This document shows positions 15,242 through 24,502 of a stretch of DNA of 64,000 bases, piece by piece. The stretch is from Bradyrhizobium sp. AUGA SZCCT0158 (GTDB taxonomy: Bacteria; Pseudomonadota; Alphaproteobacteria; Rhizobiales; Xanthobacteraceae). Location: contig NZ_JAFCME010000004.1 of the NCBI RefSeq assembly GCF_018130065.1, forward strand, positions 1 through 64,000. Reading direction: 5' to 3'. Every line of letters begins with the position of its first letter. Within the stretch, counting starts at the first letter, position 1. The notes beneath the pieces were generated by a model, which had not been told where the DNA came from, did no database searches, and was given only the letters and a program-made list of their open reading frames with translations. The position numbers and the translations under genes are program-made.

Positions 15242-16210
15242 CTAGACCTGTTTGTCGTGATCGATTTCGATGTGCGTTGGGTTGCTCGAAATCTTCTCGT
15301 TGCGCGGCCTGCCGATCTTCTCGACGACGAAGTCGATGAATGCGCGGACCTTCGCGGCTGGATGTGGGCCTCCCGGGTACAATGCGAAAAGTGAAAATGA
15401 TTGTCCTGGCCAGTCGGGCAGGACGTCGATCAAGCGGCCGCTGGCAAGCAAGTCTTGCAGACCGACGGCCTTAACCCGTGCAATGCCAGCTCCGGCAAGG
15501 CAAGCTCCAATTACTGGCCCAAATTCGGTGACGACAATGCGGCCCGTTGTCCGAACAGAAACGACCTTGCGTCCTTGCCGATATTCCCAGTCCTGGAGGG
15601 GGTCGCCGCTTAAGGCATTCCTCACCTGAATGCAATTGTGCGTGGTCAGTTCCGAGGGATGCTTGGGCTGTCCAAACCTTTGGATGTAGGATGGGGAAGC
15701 AACCGTCACGGTACGAGTTTCGAGGAGTTTGCGGGAAACGAGCGAGGAGGAAGGCGGATTTCCGAAATGAATGGCGATGTCGAACCCTTCAGCGACAAGA
15801 TCTCCAAGCTGATCACGCGCGATAAGTTCCAGCGAAAGCTCCGGATATCGCTCCAGAAACTCGCCAGCATGCGGAGCGAACATCGTGGTCGCAAAAAAAG
15901 CGCTGACGTTAAGCCGAAGGCGGCCCCGAACCGCGGCCGAGCAACTCGCAGTCTGAGTGAAAGCATCTTCGATGCCAGAAAGCAGCGGCCCAATCTCACC
16001 GTAAAGGCGCCGGCCCTCATCGGTTAAGGACACCGAGCGCGTTGTTCGATCGAGCAGCCGAACTCCCACGCTTGCTTCGAGGCGCGCAACGGCTCGGCTC
16101 ACGCCAGACCTCGTCAAGCCCAATGCGTCGGCCGCCCGCGCGAAGCTGCCTCCCTGCACGATCGCTGCCAGGACACCTACGTTCGCTACCAAGCGGCCAT
16201 CGAACTTCAT
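15242..16210 (-). CDS. LysR-family transcriptional regulator
   Basis: 322 residues. The N-terminal winged helix (about 8-66) contains SFARAADALGLTRSGVSRAV ARLEASVGVRLLDRTTR, the standard LysR helix-turn-helix. The effector domain (about 95-300) has RGRLRLNVSAFFAT, FDIAIHFGNPPSSSLVSRKL and GAGIARVKAVGLQDLLASGR LIDVLPDWP. It is closest to the LTTR subgroup that lies next to oxidoreductase genes. Its target may be the neighbouring NmrA-type gene (16394-17284), the SDR or the AKR fragment. The start was chosen from the conserved MKFDG...NVGVLAAIV N-terminus. Confidence 0.85.
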   Translation of the reverse strand: MKFDGRLVANVGVLAAIVQGGSFARAADALGLTRSGVSRAVARLEASVGVRLLDRTTRSVSLTDEGRRLYGEIGPLLSGIEDAFTQTASCSAAVRGRLRLNVSAFFATTMFAPHAGEFLERYPELSLELIARDQLGDLVAEGFDIAIHFGNPPSSSLVSRKLLETRTVTVASPSYIQRFGQPKHPSELTTHNCIQVRNALSGDPLQDWEYRQGRKVVSVRTTGRIVVTEFGPVIGACLAGAGIARVKAVGLQDLLASGRLIDVLPDWPGQSFSLFALYPGGPHPAAKVRAFIDFVVEKIGRPRNEKISSNPTHIEIDHDKQV

Positions 16211-16393
16211 GCCCGCCTCCCACCGTTCGATTAATGAACTAATGTTTCAGAAATGTTGCGAGCCTGTCAACAATTGGCTTCGACTACGATAACCAACCGC
16301 AATTACGCTCTCGACGGCGGGCTGGCAGCTCACGCCGGACATCCGATAGGTGCCGAAGCCAAGTCTTGGGATTGAGACGCCTTGGTGACGAAG

Positions 16394-17284
16394 CTATGCT
16401 TTGAGGATCTCATCACGTCTGTCCGTCGAAAGAAGACCGGCGATGACTGCGTCCGCGTCAATGCGTCCCTTGATCGCCTCCGCGCCCCGTTCTTTGAACT
16501 CGATCCAGCCCTCGTTGAAGCCGTCAAGCATGCTGATGCGTGGCTGGGGGTTCTTCATTCCTTGCGAGCGGAAGAGCGTTTCCCAAGTGTCGCGAGGCAC
16601 GGATTGGACGCGTACGACCTTTGCCAAGGCGCGTCCGAATGACATTGCGAGATCATTCGGCGAAATGCGGCGTGGACCTTCAAGCTCGACGATCCGCTTT
16701 CCGCTCCAGCCTTCCTGAATCAGTTCAGCCGCTACACGTCCGACATCCCTGGTGGCAACCATCGGAAACGGCCTGTCCGCCGGTTGCAGAAAGCTCTGAA
16801 TGATGCCGGCGTCGCGTGCAGACGTGACGTCCAACAGTGCGTTCTCGATGAACCAGCCTGGCCGCAAGATGGTCAGCGGCAAGCCGACTTTCGTAATCGC
16901 GTCCTCCATCATGGTCCGTTGCGACAGGAGGTTATCCTTGATCGCGTCGGCGCCAATTGTCGACAGGCAGACGACTCTACCGGGCTCGGCAGACTTGAGC
17001 GCGCTTACAACGTTGCTAATCACACGTTGAGCCTCGGGGTATCCAGGTTCGGGATCAAATTCCGAGGGGGGAAGAATAAAAGCAGCTGTTGCTCCGGTGA
17101 AGGCGCGGGTCAAAGCGGCCGCGCTTTCCATTTCGGCAATTGCAACCTGACACCCCAGTTCGGCCCAGGCGTCGCCCTTGCTCTCGTCTCGCACGACGGC
17201 CCGAACCGGTTGGCCCTGGGCTAGAAGTGTGCGGGCGAGTTCTCCTCCGACTTTCCCCGTGATACCCGTTATGGCGTACATCAT
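16394..17284 (-). CDS. NmrA-family NAD(P)-binding protein
   Basis: 296 residues. The Rossmann motif MMYAITGITGKVGGELARTL (GxTGxxG) is at the N-terminus, followed by VRAVVRDESKGD, where the Arg favours NADP, and then FILPPSEFDPEPGYPEAQRV. The C-terminal half binds substrate in NmrA/HSCARG-type proteins. Usual roles are quinone reductase or redox sensor; the substrate here is unknown. It is intact, lies between the LysR regulator and the serine hydrolase on the same strand, and probably belongs to the LysR-controlled group. Confidence 0.8.
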   Translation of the reverse strand: MMYAITGITGKVGGELARTLLAQGQPVRAVVRDESKGDAWAELGCQVAIAEMESAAALTRAFTGATAAFILPPSEFDPEPGYPEAQRVISNVVSALKSAEPGRVVCLSTIGADAIKDNLLSQRTMMEDAITKVGLPLTILRPGWFIENALLDVTSARDAGIIQSFLQPADRPFPMVATRDVGRVAAELIQEGWSGKRIVELEGPRRISPNDLAMSFGRALAKVVRVQSVPRDTWETLFRSQGMKNPQPRISMLDGFNEGWIEFKERGAEAIKGRIDADAVIAGLLSTDRRDEILKA

Positions 17285-17334
17285 AGTTCTCCATTCGCGT
17301 GCTTATCTTTGTTGGAGTGATCTGGGGGAGGGGC

Positions 17335-18624
17335 TTAGGCGCGGCTGAGCTCGCGATACAACGCTCGCTCGAAGTCGCCATAGAGCGCCACGACCCGATC
17401 ATCGAAAAACGGCAGCATCTGCGTGAACAAGGCACCTGCTACCTTCTTGTGCGAATCGAGCCAGAAATAACAGTTGAGCAGACCTGCCCAGGAAATGCTG
17501 CCTGCGCTTCGTCCGCTGACTACCGCCTGCTGATTGATGTCGAACGAAAGGCCCCACTTGTGAGCTTGGCCCGGGAATTGATTGAAGCTGTTCGAGAAGC
17601 TTGGTTGAACCGACTTCATCTCGATGACGTCGAGCGGACCAATCTGGTTCTGCATCATAGATGCAACGGTCTCAGGGCGGAGAATCTGTGCGCCGTTCAA
17701 GGTGCCGCCATTCAGCAACATGCGAAGAAATGTCATGTAATCCTTGGGCGTACTGAAGGCGCCGCCTCCACCCATGAAGAACTCCGGGCGCTGAGGCATC
17801 TCGAATGCAGCCGGAACCAGCGTGCCGTCAGACTGTCGATTGTGAAGTGTGGCCACTCGCCGCTTTTGCGCGCTGCCGATCAGAAAGCCGGAATCCCTCA
17901 TTCCGAGAGGAGAAAAGATGTTCTCCCGAAAATAGACTTCCAGCGATTGGTCGCTCACGGCCTCAATCAACTTGCCGATCCAGTCCATGCCGATGCCGTA
18001 TTGCCAACGTTCGCCGGGGTCAAACTCCAGTGGAGCGGCGAAGGCGGCATTCTGGCACGTCGCGATGTCCGGCATGCCCGTGACCTTCTCATACAGGGTC
18101 AGTTGCTCGCTCCAGATCGAGTAAGTGTAACCGGACGTATGCGTAAGGAGATGCCTGACGGTGATCGGCCGCTTGGCGGGGCGAAACCGTGGTTGGCCGT
18201 TGCCGTCAAAGCCTTCGAGCACTTTGGGTTCTGCGAGCTGAGGCAGTATCGTCGAAGCTTCCTGATCGAGGTGAACACGACCCTGCTGCACGAGTTGCAT
18301 GCAGGCGGCCGCCGTGAACGCCTTTGTCAACGATAACAGCCAGAATACGGTGTCCATGGACATCGGCGTGCCATCCGCCGTGTTAGCCTTCCCAAAACCA
18401 CCTTGATAGGCGATCCCGTTCGCCGATGCGCCAACCGCAACCACGCCGGCAACTGTGCCGCTGTCGACGGCTTTTTGCATCAAGGCATCCAACGCCACGG
18501 AATTTGATGGCTGTCGCGTCGCCCCTTCGCCGGCGGCGATAGCCCGCCAGGAACCAGCGGAGGCCATCGAGGCCGCGGCGATAAGACTCGCGGACTGCAG
18601 AACGTTTCGACGATCGATCAGCAT
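17335..18624 (-). CDS. Class C beta-lactamase-type serine hydrolase, Tat-exported
   Basis: 429 residues from ATG 18624, which follows AAGGGA (ATG 18642 is less likely). The N-terminus MLIDRRNVLQSASLIAAASM ASAGSWRAIA is a twin-arginine-like signal (DRRNVLQSA). The catalytic Ser-x-x-Lys is in FWLLSLTKAFTAAACMQLV (SLTK, near 100). A Tyr motif (SGYTYSIW) follows, with a C-terminal GG..YF region. This is the beta-lactamase/esterase EstB-like family; a true beta-lactamase role is not implied. Likely periplasmic. Last in a row of minus-strand genes with NmrA and LysR. Confidence 0.8.
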   Translation of the reverse strand: MLIDRRNVLQSASLIAAASMASAGSWRAIAAGEGATRQPSNSVALDALMQKAVDSGTVAGVVAVGASANGIAYQGGFGKANTADGTPMSMDTVFWLLSLTKAFTAAACMQLVQQGRVHLDQEASTILPQLAEPKVLEGFDGNGQPRFRPAKRPITVRHLLTHTSGYTYSIWSEQLTLYEKVTGMPDIATCQNAAFAAPLEFDPGERWQYGIGMDWIGKLIEAVSDQSLEVYFRENIFSPLGMRDSGFLIGSAQKRRVATLHNRQSDGTLVPAAFEMPQRPEFFMGGGGAFSTPKDYMTFLRMLLNGGTLNGAQILRPETVASMMQNQIGPLDVIEMKSVQPSFSNSFNQFPGQAHKWGLSFDINQQAVVSGRSAGSISWAGLLNCYFWLDSHKKVAGALFTQMLPFFDDRVVALYGDFERALYRELSRA

Positions 18625-18675
18625 TTCGATCCCTTCAAACAACCTGAGTGCCGGCTCTGCGGCGATCGTCTGGTA

Positions 18676-19937
18676 TTAGCTGCGTGCAAAGCCGGCCGTG
18701 AGTGCGATTAACTTGTTGACGTTGAATGCCCAAGCCGATCCGTCGGTGCGGACGCGGCGGTCGGCATCGAGATCGTTGGCCAGGCTGACGAGACCGTAGT
18801 GGTGAGGAACGGGGGCCGCGACGAGGCTGTTCACGATCTCGGAGACGATCGTTAGGGGGGACGAAACGCTGGTGTATCTTGCGTCCTCAAGTACGGTTTC
18901 CCCCGGAAACAGCCAAGACATCGGGCTGACGTCGGTGCCGCCGATGCGAACGGGAGCCTGCACGATATCGAGATGCCTGCCCATGATGCGGCAGAGGTGA
19001 TTGAAGACCAGTCGATCCCAGATATAGAATTGTATCGTGACGTCTCGCTTGTTGGGATCGAACAGCCGATAGCCTGCGAGCGTATCGGCCCGTGCGCGGG
19101 CGATATCCTGCATCATGAACTCGAGCCACTGACGCAGGATCTCTCCCTCGGCGTCAACTGAGCGCTCCAAGACTAACAAGGCGCGGTCGCGATTGGTAAA
19201 CGCTCTGCCATAGCCAGCATTTGTGCGTTCGGCACGCCGTAGGAGATATTGTATCCGAACGCGAAGGTCAGGCCCGATCCAACGTCAAAGTCCGCGGAAA
19301 TGTTGACGCGGATGTCGGAGAAGCTCGGCAAGACGGCCGATGTGCCGGCCCGATCCGGTATGGCTGCGGGGAGGGTGTTCACCAAAGTTAGACCGCGGGC
19401 GACGAGCACTGTTCGCTTTGCGCGGAGGGTTTGATGCGATTCGAAGACGATGTTGCCTGCCGACGCTGCTGAAAGGCTTTGAACATTCGTGATCCCGCCT
19501 TCGAGAAGCTTGCCGCGCGCACCCTCGATCAGGCCGGCTACGCGGCTGGGATGGTCCAGGTCCTTCGCCATGGTCCAACAGTAGGCCGACTGTGCCTGTT
19601 GGGCGCGCGCCGGCGGGGTCGGGATAGCCGCGGCGGCGTCCTCCTCGGTCGACCATTTGTAGCCGAGATAATCGCAACCGGAGCATCTGTGATCGACATG
19701 CCAAGGCAGGTCGCGCCAATCCGGTTCGCTCAGGATCTTGCGGAGGTCGTGCCGCAAGAATCTGGCGACGCGCCCCAGAACGACCTCCGGCGGCATCGTT
19801 TCCAGATCAGCGGCCAGGGCAGCCAGGTATTTCTCCTGATGCCGGTCCATCACATGATCCTTCACGTCCTGGCGCAACTGGACCTCGATACTGGACGCGT
19901 CGTGGCGGCCTGGCCAGATTGCGGCTTCTTGCGGCAA
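18676..19937 (-). pseudogene. Remnant of a large nuclease/helicase-type protein with a cysteine motif
   Basis: Two frames. The upstream piece (19937-19173) has HVDHRCSGCDYLGYKW, a CxxC typical of RecB/Cas4-like Fe-S nucleases, plus YCWTMAKDLDHPSRVAGLIE and SDIRVNISADFDVGSGLTFA. A one-base shift near 19200-19230 leads into NAGYGRAFTNRDRALLVLER SVDAEGEILRQWLEFMMQDI and VTIQFYIWDRLVFNHLCRIM GRHL. The layout suggests a RecB-like plus RNase-H-like protein in which a helicase would follow. No helicase motif remains and the N-terminal catalytic part was not found. Family assignment is tentative. Confidence 0.5.
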
Positions 19938-20953
19938 GACCGTCGCAGCTCCTAGAAACCGCCTGCGACGCGTGCGGCGGCCTATTCGTGGCCCGGATAA
20001 GGTTGGCGAGATCGGGCGAGATTCGCGGTTGCCGTCATAGAGGTCTGCTCGAGGCAGATCTGGTCGGTCAGCCCAGAAAGCTTCTCCTCGGAATAGCCGC
20101 TAACGCGGCAATCCGTGCTCAACGCCGACATCGCAAAGGCTCGGTTCACCGCTTGCGCAACGGTTCGTCCAAATGCGCAGACGTCCGATGTTCTCGGCAA
20201 GCTCAGCATCAATGAACTGACCAAAAAGGTTTTGCTGCGCAATTCTCGAGTGACCTCGTCGCCATTTTGATACTCGCGCCGCCGCACATCATGCAGGTGC
20301 CATTTCCGCACCAGCCAGGAATTGCCGCACTCGCTGGCTCCGCGGTTTCAGCGCGGCCGAGCCCGTCGCCGTGGCCGAGGAGGCGGTCGGGCCGGAGGAG
20401 GGTGATCGCGGTGACGTTGCCAAGTCAGCGGTTCAAATCCCACGAAATGCCCGACGCTCCCGACCGAGTATGCCCGATACGCAGCTCGCCGGTTTTTCGG
20501 ACTATTCGGACTGTCGAATCGAAGCGGTTTCGCGCCGCTCGGAGCCGGCCGCAATCGGGCGGGCGACCGCCTCATCCGGAGTGACGCCGGACGGCGGATC
20601 CGATGGCTTGCAGTGCACCCGCGAAATCGCTGACAGGTTGGATGGCAAACCAAAGCAAGGCAGCCGAGGTTTTACGCTGCAGCCAGGCTCTCGCGAGCGA
20701 AGCGGGGGCGCCTTGCAGCTTTGAATAGAGGGTTGTGCAGGAATATCGCGAACCGAATGCAGATTTAGAGCGAACGCTACATCTTGCCAGACTCAACTTC
20801 CAAAGCTGGACTCAAGATAGGGTTCACCAGACTCAATTTGGGTCGATCGCTACACAACGGATCATGCACGAGGCGCTCCTGCCATTTCGCATAAGGTTCA
20901 TTACGCGAATTAAGAGCTAGACATGAACTGCCTGCCGAGCATGCTTAACGCCA
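19938..20953. other. Intergenic kilobase beside the integrase, nothing convincing
   Basis: About 1 kb. A minus-strand open frame at 19982-20311 (109 residues) has no recognised domain. There is a tRNA T-loop-like word at 20431-20445, but no tRNA folds around it. No intact excisionase-like gene was seen. Confidence 0.35.
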
Positions 20954-22048
20954 TCAGGACGCGGCTAACGTCTCCATGAATTCTTCCATAGACGGCTGCT
21001 TCGCGTATTGCAGCTTAAGAAGATCTTCAACCTTAAGATTGGTGTAGCGCTGAAGCTGTCGCCAATCCTTGTGTCCGGTGACCAGAGCGACTTTTTCGAT
21101 TGGAAGTCCTGCCTCGAACAGACGGCTCGTTCCCTCGTGGCGGAGATCGTGGAAGTGCAGGTCGTCGATCTTGAGTTCATCGCAGGCCCGGGTGAATGCC
21201 GCACTTACCGATTTGTGATTATGAGGAAAAATCCGTCCATAACCTCGAGTGACAATCCGTTGCTGAAGCACGACTTCCCACGCGTCATAGCCCGTTAGAT
21301 TGAGCAGAGGTACTTTCTGGTCATTCCCGTCCTTGTTCCTTGGATCCTTTCTGTCCTGAATGACCACTAATCGTTTTTTCATGTCGACCAGTGGCCACTC
21401 GGGTTTGCAGATCTCTTCCTGGCGCAAAGTCGTCGCCACGGCGTATCTGACGATCCGTCCCATCGGTATGAATTGCCGACGGTTCGTCTCAAAATATTCG
21501 ATCAATTCGTCGAGTTCGTCTTGGGTGGGGCGTCGGTCACGCTCGTTGCTCTTTCCGACCAGATTGAGATGACTTAATGCGACCCGCGCGAGGCGAGCTT
21601 CCTCGGCGGAAACCTCGATGCCGTGCACAGCGGCGGCATGTGTGATGATTGTTCGGATGAAAGACATATCGATCGCCAACGTTGCGGGGCCGGCGCCTTG
21701 CTTGGCGCGCTTCCTTCCGAACTCGATCAGTCGTTCTCGATTCAGTGCGGGAAGCTTCACGCTGCCGAGCTGAGTCTTCAGCGATGCCATTACGGCAGCT
21801 TTTGAGCGGCGAGGGGGCTTTCCAACCTCGTGCATGTCCTCATCGTGCAGGTCGATCAGATCGCCGAACGTGCGAACGTTGCGCACCGCGCGGGGCTTAG
21901 CCGATCCGTTCCGGTCGATGTTGCGCTCCATTTCGAGCGCCCATTCTTCTCCGTCCTTGCGTCGGCGGAAGGTCTCGGCCACATAGCGGGTCTTCCGGCG
22001 GACCTGGACGCGCCAGTTTCCCGAAGTCAATTGGGTGAAGGTCGCCAC
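20954..22048 (-). CDS. int: Tyrosine recombinase (integrase) of a dusA-integrated element
   Basis: 364 residues from a GTG start. An N-terminal arm-type domain (1-70, GNWRVQVRRKTRYVAETFRR) and a SAM-like core-binding domain (about 75-170) come before the catalytic domain (about 195-350). Catalytic residues visible: Arg in ATTLRQEEICK, His-x-x-Arg in HFHDLRHEGTSRLFEAG, His in VTGHKDWRQLQRYTNL with the nucleophile Tyr. It faces away from dusA, whose start is 134 bases away. This matches the described dusA-specific integrase family (Farrugia et al. 2015), which inserts at the 5-prime end of dusA. Intact, unlike many genes of the element it marks. Confidence 0.9.
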   Translation of the reverse strand: MATFTQLTSGNWRVQVRRKTRYVAETFRRRKDGEEWALEMERNIDRNGSAKPRAVRNVRTFGDLIDLHDEDMHEVGKPPRRSKAAVMASLKTQLGSVKLPALNRERLIEFGRKRAKQGAGPATLAIDMSFIRTIITHAAAVHGIEVSAEEARLARVALSHLNLVGKSNERDRRPTQDELDELIEYFETNRRQFIPMGRIVRYAVATTLRQEEICKPEWPLVDMKKRLVVIQDRKDPRNKDGNDQKVPLLNLTGYDAWEVVLQQRIVTRGYGRIFPHNHKSVSAAFTRACDELKIDDLHFHDLRHEGTSRLFEAGLPIEKVALVTGHKDWRQLQRYTNLKVEDLLKLQYAKQPSMEEFMETLAAS

Positions 22049-22050
22049 GC

Positions 22051-22143
22051 GTGTGCACTCCGACTTTCGTGTGCACTATGTGTGCACTGAGAGGTCAAAA
22101 CAGGTACAAACGTGTGCAATTTTGGCTAGTTTGGAGTGCACAC
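22051..22143. promoter_or_regulatory. Iterated GTGTGCACT sites between integrase and dusA
   Basis: GTGTGCACT occurs exactly at 22051-22059, 22069-22077 and 22080-22088, with one mismatch at 22112-22120 and in inverted form (AGTGCACAC) at 22135-22143. Regular clustered words in this position are expected for integrase arm sites or an excisionase/repressor operator. The region must also hold the promoters of both divergent genes. Confidence 0.6.
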
Positions 22144-22181
22144 GTTCGTGTTTCATCCCCTTGAGAGCATAGGGTAAATCG

Positions 22182-22232
22182 TTGAAATCGCAAGACTATC
22201 GCTTTTCTGTGGCGCCCATGATGGATTGGACT
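22182..22232 (+). other. Predicted dusA attachment site (attR side)
   Basis: The 5-prime end of dusA, around CCCATGATGGATTGGA (22215-22230, encoding PMMDW), is the usual integration core for dusA-specific integrases. The left copy would be expected at the far end of the element. None was found in the window apart from a degenerate match at 14931. Confidence 0.5.
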
Positions 22233-23177
22233 GACCGGCATTGCCGCGTGTTCCACCGTTTGATGACGCGGCGTGCGCGGCTTTACACGGAGATGCTGAC
22301 GACCGGCGCCATCATTCATGGTGACCGAATGCGGCTGCTCGGCTTTGACCAGAGCGAGCATCCGGTGGCGCTGCAGCTTGGCGGCTCCGATCCGCGCGAT
22401 CTCGCCACGGCTGCGAAGATCGGCGAGGATTTCGGCTATGACGAGATCAACCTCAACGTCGGCTGTCCGTCGGACCGGGTAAAGGACGGCCGCTTCGGCG
22501 CCTGCCTGATGGCGGAGCCGGCGCTGGTTGCGGACGGCGTTGCGGCGATGAAGCGTGCGGTGAACATTCCCGTCACGGTGAAATGCCGTATCGGCATCGA
22601 CGACCAGGATCCGGAAGTGGCGCTGGACGTGCTGGCGCGCGGCGTCGTTGCTGCGGGGGCCGATGCGCTGGTCGTGCACGCCCGCAAGGCCTGGCTCAAC
22701 GGCTTGTCGCCGAAGGAGAACCGCGACATTCCGCCGCTCGATTACGACAGGGTCTATCGGCTGAAGGCGGCATTGCCGGACGTGCCCGTCATCATCAATG
22801 GCGGGATCGGCAGCCTCGCCGAGACGAAGGCGCATCTTGCCCATGTCGATGGCGTGATGCTGGGGCGGGCGGCCTATCAGGAGCCGTGGCGATTGCTCAA
22901 TGTCGATCCGGAATTGTTCGGCGAGGCGGCGCCGCATGCGACCATGAAGGATGTGTTCGACGCGATGATGCCCTACATCGAAAACCAGCTCGGGCAGGGC
23001 ACGCGGCTGCATTCGATGACGCGGCACTTCGTCGGCGCCTTTCACGGCGTGCCGGGGGCGCGTGCCTTCCGCCGCCATCTCGCCGAAAACGGCGTCAGGC
23101 AAGGCGCCGGCGCCAACGTATTGTGCGATGCGATTGCGCTGGTTGATATCAGCGCGGCGTCCTCGATCGCGGCGTGA
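22182..23177 (+). CDS. dusA: tRNA-dihydrouridine synthase A
   Basis: 331 residues from TTG 22182. FMN-dependent enzyme that reduces uridine to dihydrouridine in the D-loop of tRNA (U20/20a). Motifs: SVAPMMDWTDRHCRVFHRLM near the start, NLNVGCPSDRVKDGRFGACL with the catalytic Cys, VKCRIGIDD with a substrate-binding Lys/Arg, VIINGGIGS and GVMLGRAAYQEPW at the flavin phosphate site. Length is normal. The gene is regenerated by the element: its first codons and promoter come from the integrase side, which may explain the TTG start. Confidence 0.93.
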   Translation: MKSQDYRFSVAPMMDWTDRHCRVFHRLMTRRARLYTEMLTTGAIIHGDRMRLLGFDQSEHPVALQLGGSDPRDLATAAKIGEDFGYDEINLNVGCPSDRVKDGRFGACLMAEPALVADGVAAMKRAVNIPVTVKCRIGIDDQDPEVALDVLARGVVAAGADALVVHARKAWLNGLSPKENRDIPPLDYDRVYRLKAALPDVPVIINGGIGSLAETKAHLAHVDGVMLGRAAYQEPWRLLNVDPELFGEAAPHATMKDVFDAMMPYIENQLGQGTRLHSMTRHFVGAFHGVPGARAFRRHLAENGVRQGAGANVLCDAIALVDISAASSIAA

Positions 23178-23317
23178 CGCCACACCATCTTCCACCGGCT
23201 CAGTTGCCGGTCCGACAGATATCGCCTTGACAGCGCAATCATCCCGTCCGTAACCTCAGCTCACAAAATCAAAAAAACATCAACCAAGGAGAAATTGCTG
23301 CCAAAAGGGAGGAGAGA

Positions 23318-24439
23318 ATGCTCAGGTACACGTCTATCGTCGTGGCTGCTGCCCTCGGACTCGCCGCCACCTTTACGGAGCCAGCCCAGGCTCAGACCCC
23401 GGCTCCCAAGCCCCTGGTATTGAAGGGCCAATCGACCCATCCAGCATCTGCGAACTTCCACCTCATCTTCAAATTGTGGGCCGAGACAGTCGAAAAGATG
23501 TCGGGCGGTCGCCTCAAGATTGAAACGCTTCCCGCCGGCGCCATCGTTCCCCCGTTCGAAGTCTTCGACGCAACGTCGAAGAACGTTCTCGACGTCGGAA
23601 TGGCGCCGTTCGGCTACATTCTCGGCCGCAACACCGCAACCATCCCGATGTCGCACGGTCCGCTGTTCGGCATGGACGGAAGCGACTACTGGGCCTGGTA
23701 CTACGACGGCGGCGGCATGGCCCTGCTGGAAGAATTCTACCGCGACGTCCTCAAGCTCAACGTCGTGGGCTTCCCGATTCCGACCGACTATCCGCAAGGT
23801 ATGGGTTGGTTCAAGAAAGAGATCAACAGCCTCGCCGACCTCAAGGGGATGAAGTATCGCATCTACGGCATCGGCGCGGAGACCTACGGCCGGCTTGGCG
23901 TGTCGGTCGTCACCATACCGGGCGGCGAGATCGTCCCGGCGATGGAGCGCGGCGTGATCGAAGGCGCCGAGTGGATCAACTGCGAGGAAGACAAGAAGCT
24001 CGGTCTGCACCAGGTTGCGAAGCACTACTACACCCCTGGCATGCACGAGCCCGTCACCGGCGGCCAGTTGATGATCAACGGCGATGTCTGGAAGAAGCTG
24101 ACGCCGGATCTGCAGGAGATCATCAAGGTTGCCAGCGTCTACGCCACGACGCAGCGCAATTTCTCCTTCAACCGCGAGACCGCGCAGGCCTGCCAGGACC
24201 TCCTCAAGATGGGCGTCCAGTTGCATCGCACGCCGGATGATGTCTTGAAGAACTTCCTCGACGAGTGGGAGAAGATCCAGTCCGAGTACGCCGCCAAGAA
24301 CCCGTTCTACAAGAAGGCGATGGACAGTCAGAAGGCCTACGCCGAGAAAATCGTCCCGTTCAAGCTTTCCTGGTTCCCGCCTTATAATTTCGCCGGCGAG
24401 TACTACTGGAAGGACAAGGTCTATCTGCAGAAGAAGTGA
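23318..24439 (+). CDS. dctP: TRAP transporter solute-binding protein (DctP family)
   Basis: 373 residues. ATG follows AGGAGAGA. Signal peptide MLRYTSIVVAAALGLAATFT with cleavage after AQA near 27. The mature part has the DctP fold (KPLVLKGQSTHPASANFHLI), the conserved substrate-facing Arg in GMKYRIYGIG and the gate region VVTIPGGEIVPAMERGVIEG AEW. It binds a carboxylate in the periplasm for the Q/M permease encoded by the next two genes (64-base gap, then an ATGA overlap). The ligand cannot be told from sequence. Confidence 0.9.
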   Translation: MLRYTSIVVAAALGLAATFTEPAQAQTPAPKPLVLKGQSTHPASANFHLIFKLWAETVEKMSGGRLKIETLPAGAIVPPFEVFDATSKNVLDVGMAPFGYILGRNTATIPMSHGPLFGMDGSDYWAWYYDGGGMALLEEFYRDVLKLNVVGFPIPTDYPQGMGWFKKEINSLADLKGMKYRIYGIGAETYGRLGVSVVTIPGGEIVPAMERGVIEGAEWINCEEDKKLGLHQVAKHYYTPGMHEPVTGGQLMINGDVWKKLTPDLQEIIKVASVYATTQRNFSFNRETAQACQDLLKMGVQLHRTPDDVLKNFLDEWEKIQSEYAAKNPFYKKAMDSQKAYAEKIVPFKLSWFPPYNFAGEYYWKDKVYLQKK

Positions 24440-24502
24440 TCCGCTTTCGCGCGCGCAACTGGCGTCATTGACAGGCGCCAGTTGCTTTCCAAGGGGATCA
24501 TG

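Noticed and set aside
17299-18336. 345-residue plus-strand frame
   Set aside because: Antisense shadow of the serine hydrolase.
20425-20450. GGTTCAAATCCCAC, a T-loop-like word beside the integrase
   Set aside because: The flanking bases do not form a T-stem (AGCGG against CCCAC) and no cloverleaf fits, so this is not a tRNA or tRNA-type attachment site.
22095-23195. 366-residue minus-strand frame over dusA
   Set aside because: Shadow of dusA; repetitive Arg/His composition with no domain.
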